Shown: piece after piece, positions 63,992 through 64,000 of the stretch
How the letters are laid out: every line of letters starts with the position of its first letter
How positions within the stretch are numbered: position 1 is the first letter of the stretch
Source of the DNA: Paenisporosarcina sp. OV554
GTDB lineage: Bacteria > Bacillota > Bacilli > Bacillales_A > Planococcaceae
Length of the DNA stretch: 64,000 bases
Direction of reading: 5' to 3'
Assembly (NCBI RefSeq): GCF_003058165.1
Contig: NZ_QBUC01000016.1
Coordinates: forward strand, 1 to 64,000
Translations under genes and position numbers: made by a program
The notes under the pieces: model-generated
Told to the model about the DNA's origin: nothing
Databases searched by the model: none
The model's input: the letters and a program-made list of their open reading frames with translations, nothing else

Positions 63992-64000
63992 ATGACGGGG

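Overview
This 64-kb window is low-GC Gram-positive DNA, most likely from an endospore-forming Bacillales member (Bacillaceae or the Lysinibacillus/Sporosarcina side of Planococcaceae). The evidence is AT-rich sequence, strong AGGAGG-type ribosome sites, an H-type small acid-soluble spore protein (28337-28516), a Spo0E-type phosphatase (35212-35385), a TPP riboswitch before thiC and Fur boxes of Gram-positive type. The genus is inference. No rRNA, tRNA, CRISPR array or prophage was seen.

Layout. 1-1.9 kb: an IS3-family element cut by the window edge, and an MFS transporter. 2.3-9.8 kb: a peptide-uptake operon headed by a serine-lysine (Rhizobium type II) asparaginase, then substrate-binding protein, two permeases, two ATPases and an unusual regulator. 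10-17 kb: decayed genes (one a BsuPI-type protease-inhibitor-like gene), a 1246-aa secreted subtilase and an XRE/TPR regulator. 17-23 kb: a damaged second copy of the IS and MFS pair, an FTR1 iron permease with lipoprotein under a Fur box, a CPBP-protease operon in which two genes carry frameshifts, and a third IS scrap. 23-28 kb: an SDR gene divergent from a TetR gene, a TraB protein, and a TetR-DHA2 efflux pair with three palindromic operators. 28-36 kb: sspH, a small zinc-ribbon gene, thiC with its riboswitch, two membrane proteins, a PQQ-type sugar dehydrogenase, a DUF3189 gene, a Spo0E gene and a GlsB-type gene. 36-43 kb: a Fur-box-controlled siderophore operon with two NIS synthetases, an exporter and a PLP decarboxylase. 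43-48 kb: small genes, a frameshifted yesK, an IS3 element that splits an unknown gene, an M20 peptidase remnant and a beta-lactamase-fold hydrolase. 49.6-59.5 kb: a second peptide-uptake operon carrying an IclR regulator, a 944-aa M14-type metallopeptidase and pyroglutamyl peptidase. 59.5-64 kb: repeats and hairpins, a TIR/metallo-beta-lactamase chimeric scrap, a TetR gene and a divergent CoA-transferase pair.

How it works together. The main theme is scavenging of peptides and amides: two dipeptide/oligopeptide ABC systems, each coupled to its own hydrolases (asparaginase; M14 peptidase plus pyroglutamyl peptidase) and its own regulator, with a large secreted protease nearby. Both ABC operons carry a terminator-like hairpin directly after the binding-protein gene, which would give more binding protein than membrane components. 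The second theme is iron: two separate Fur-box units (FTR1 uptake and carboxylate siderophore). The third is genome decay and IS traffic: at least eight broken genes, and a directly repeated MFS fragment that brackets about 15.8 kb.

The best candidates for something undescribed are the asparaginase-ABC-regulator operon and the IclR-ABC-M14-Pcp operon. No classical defence island is present; only a TIR-domain scrap hints at one.
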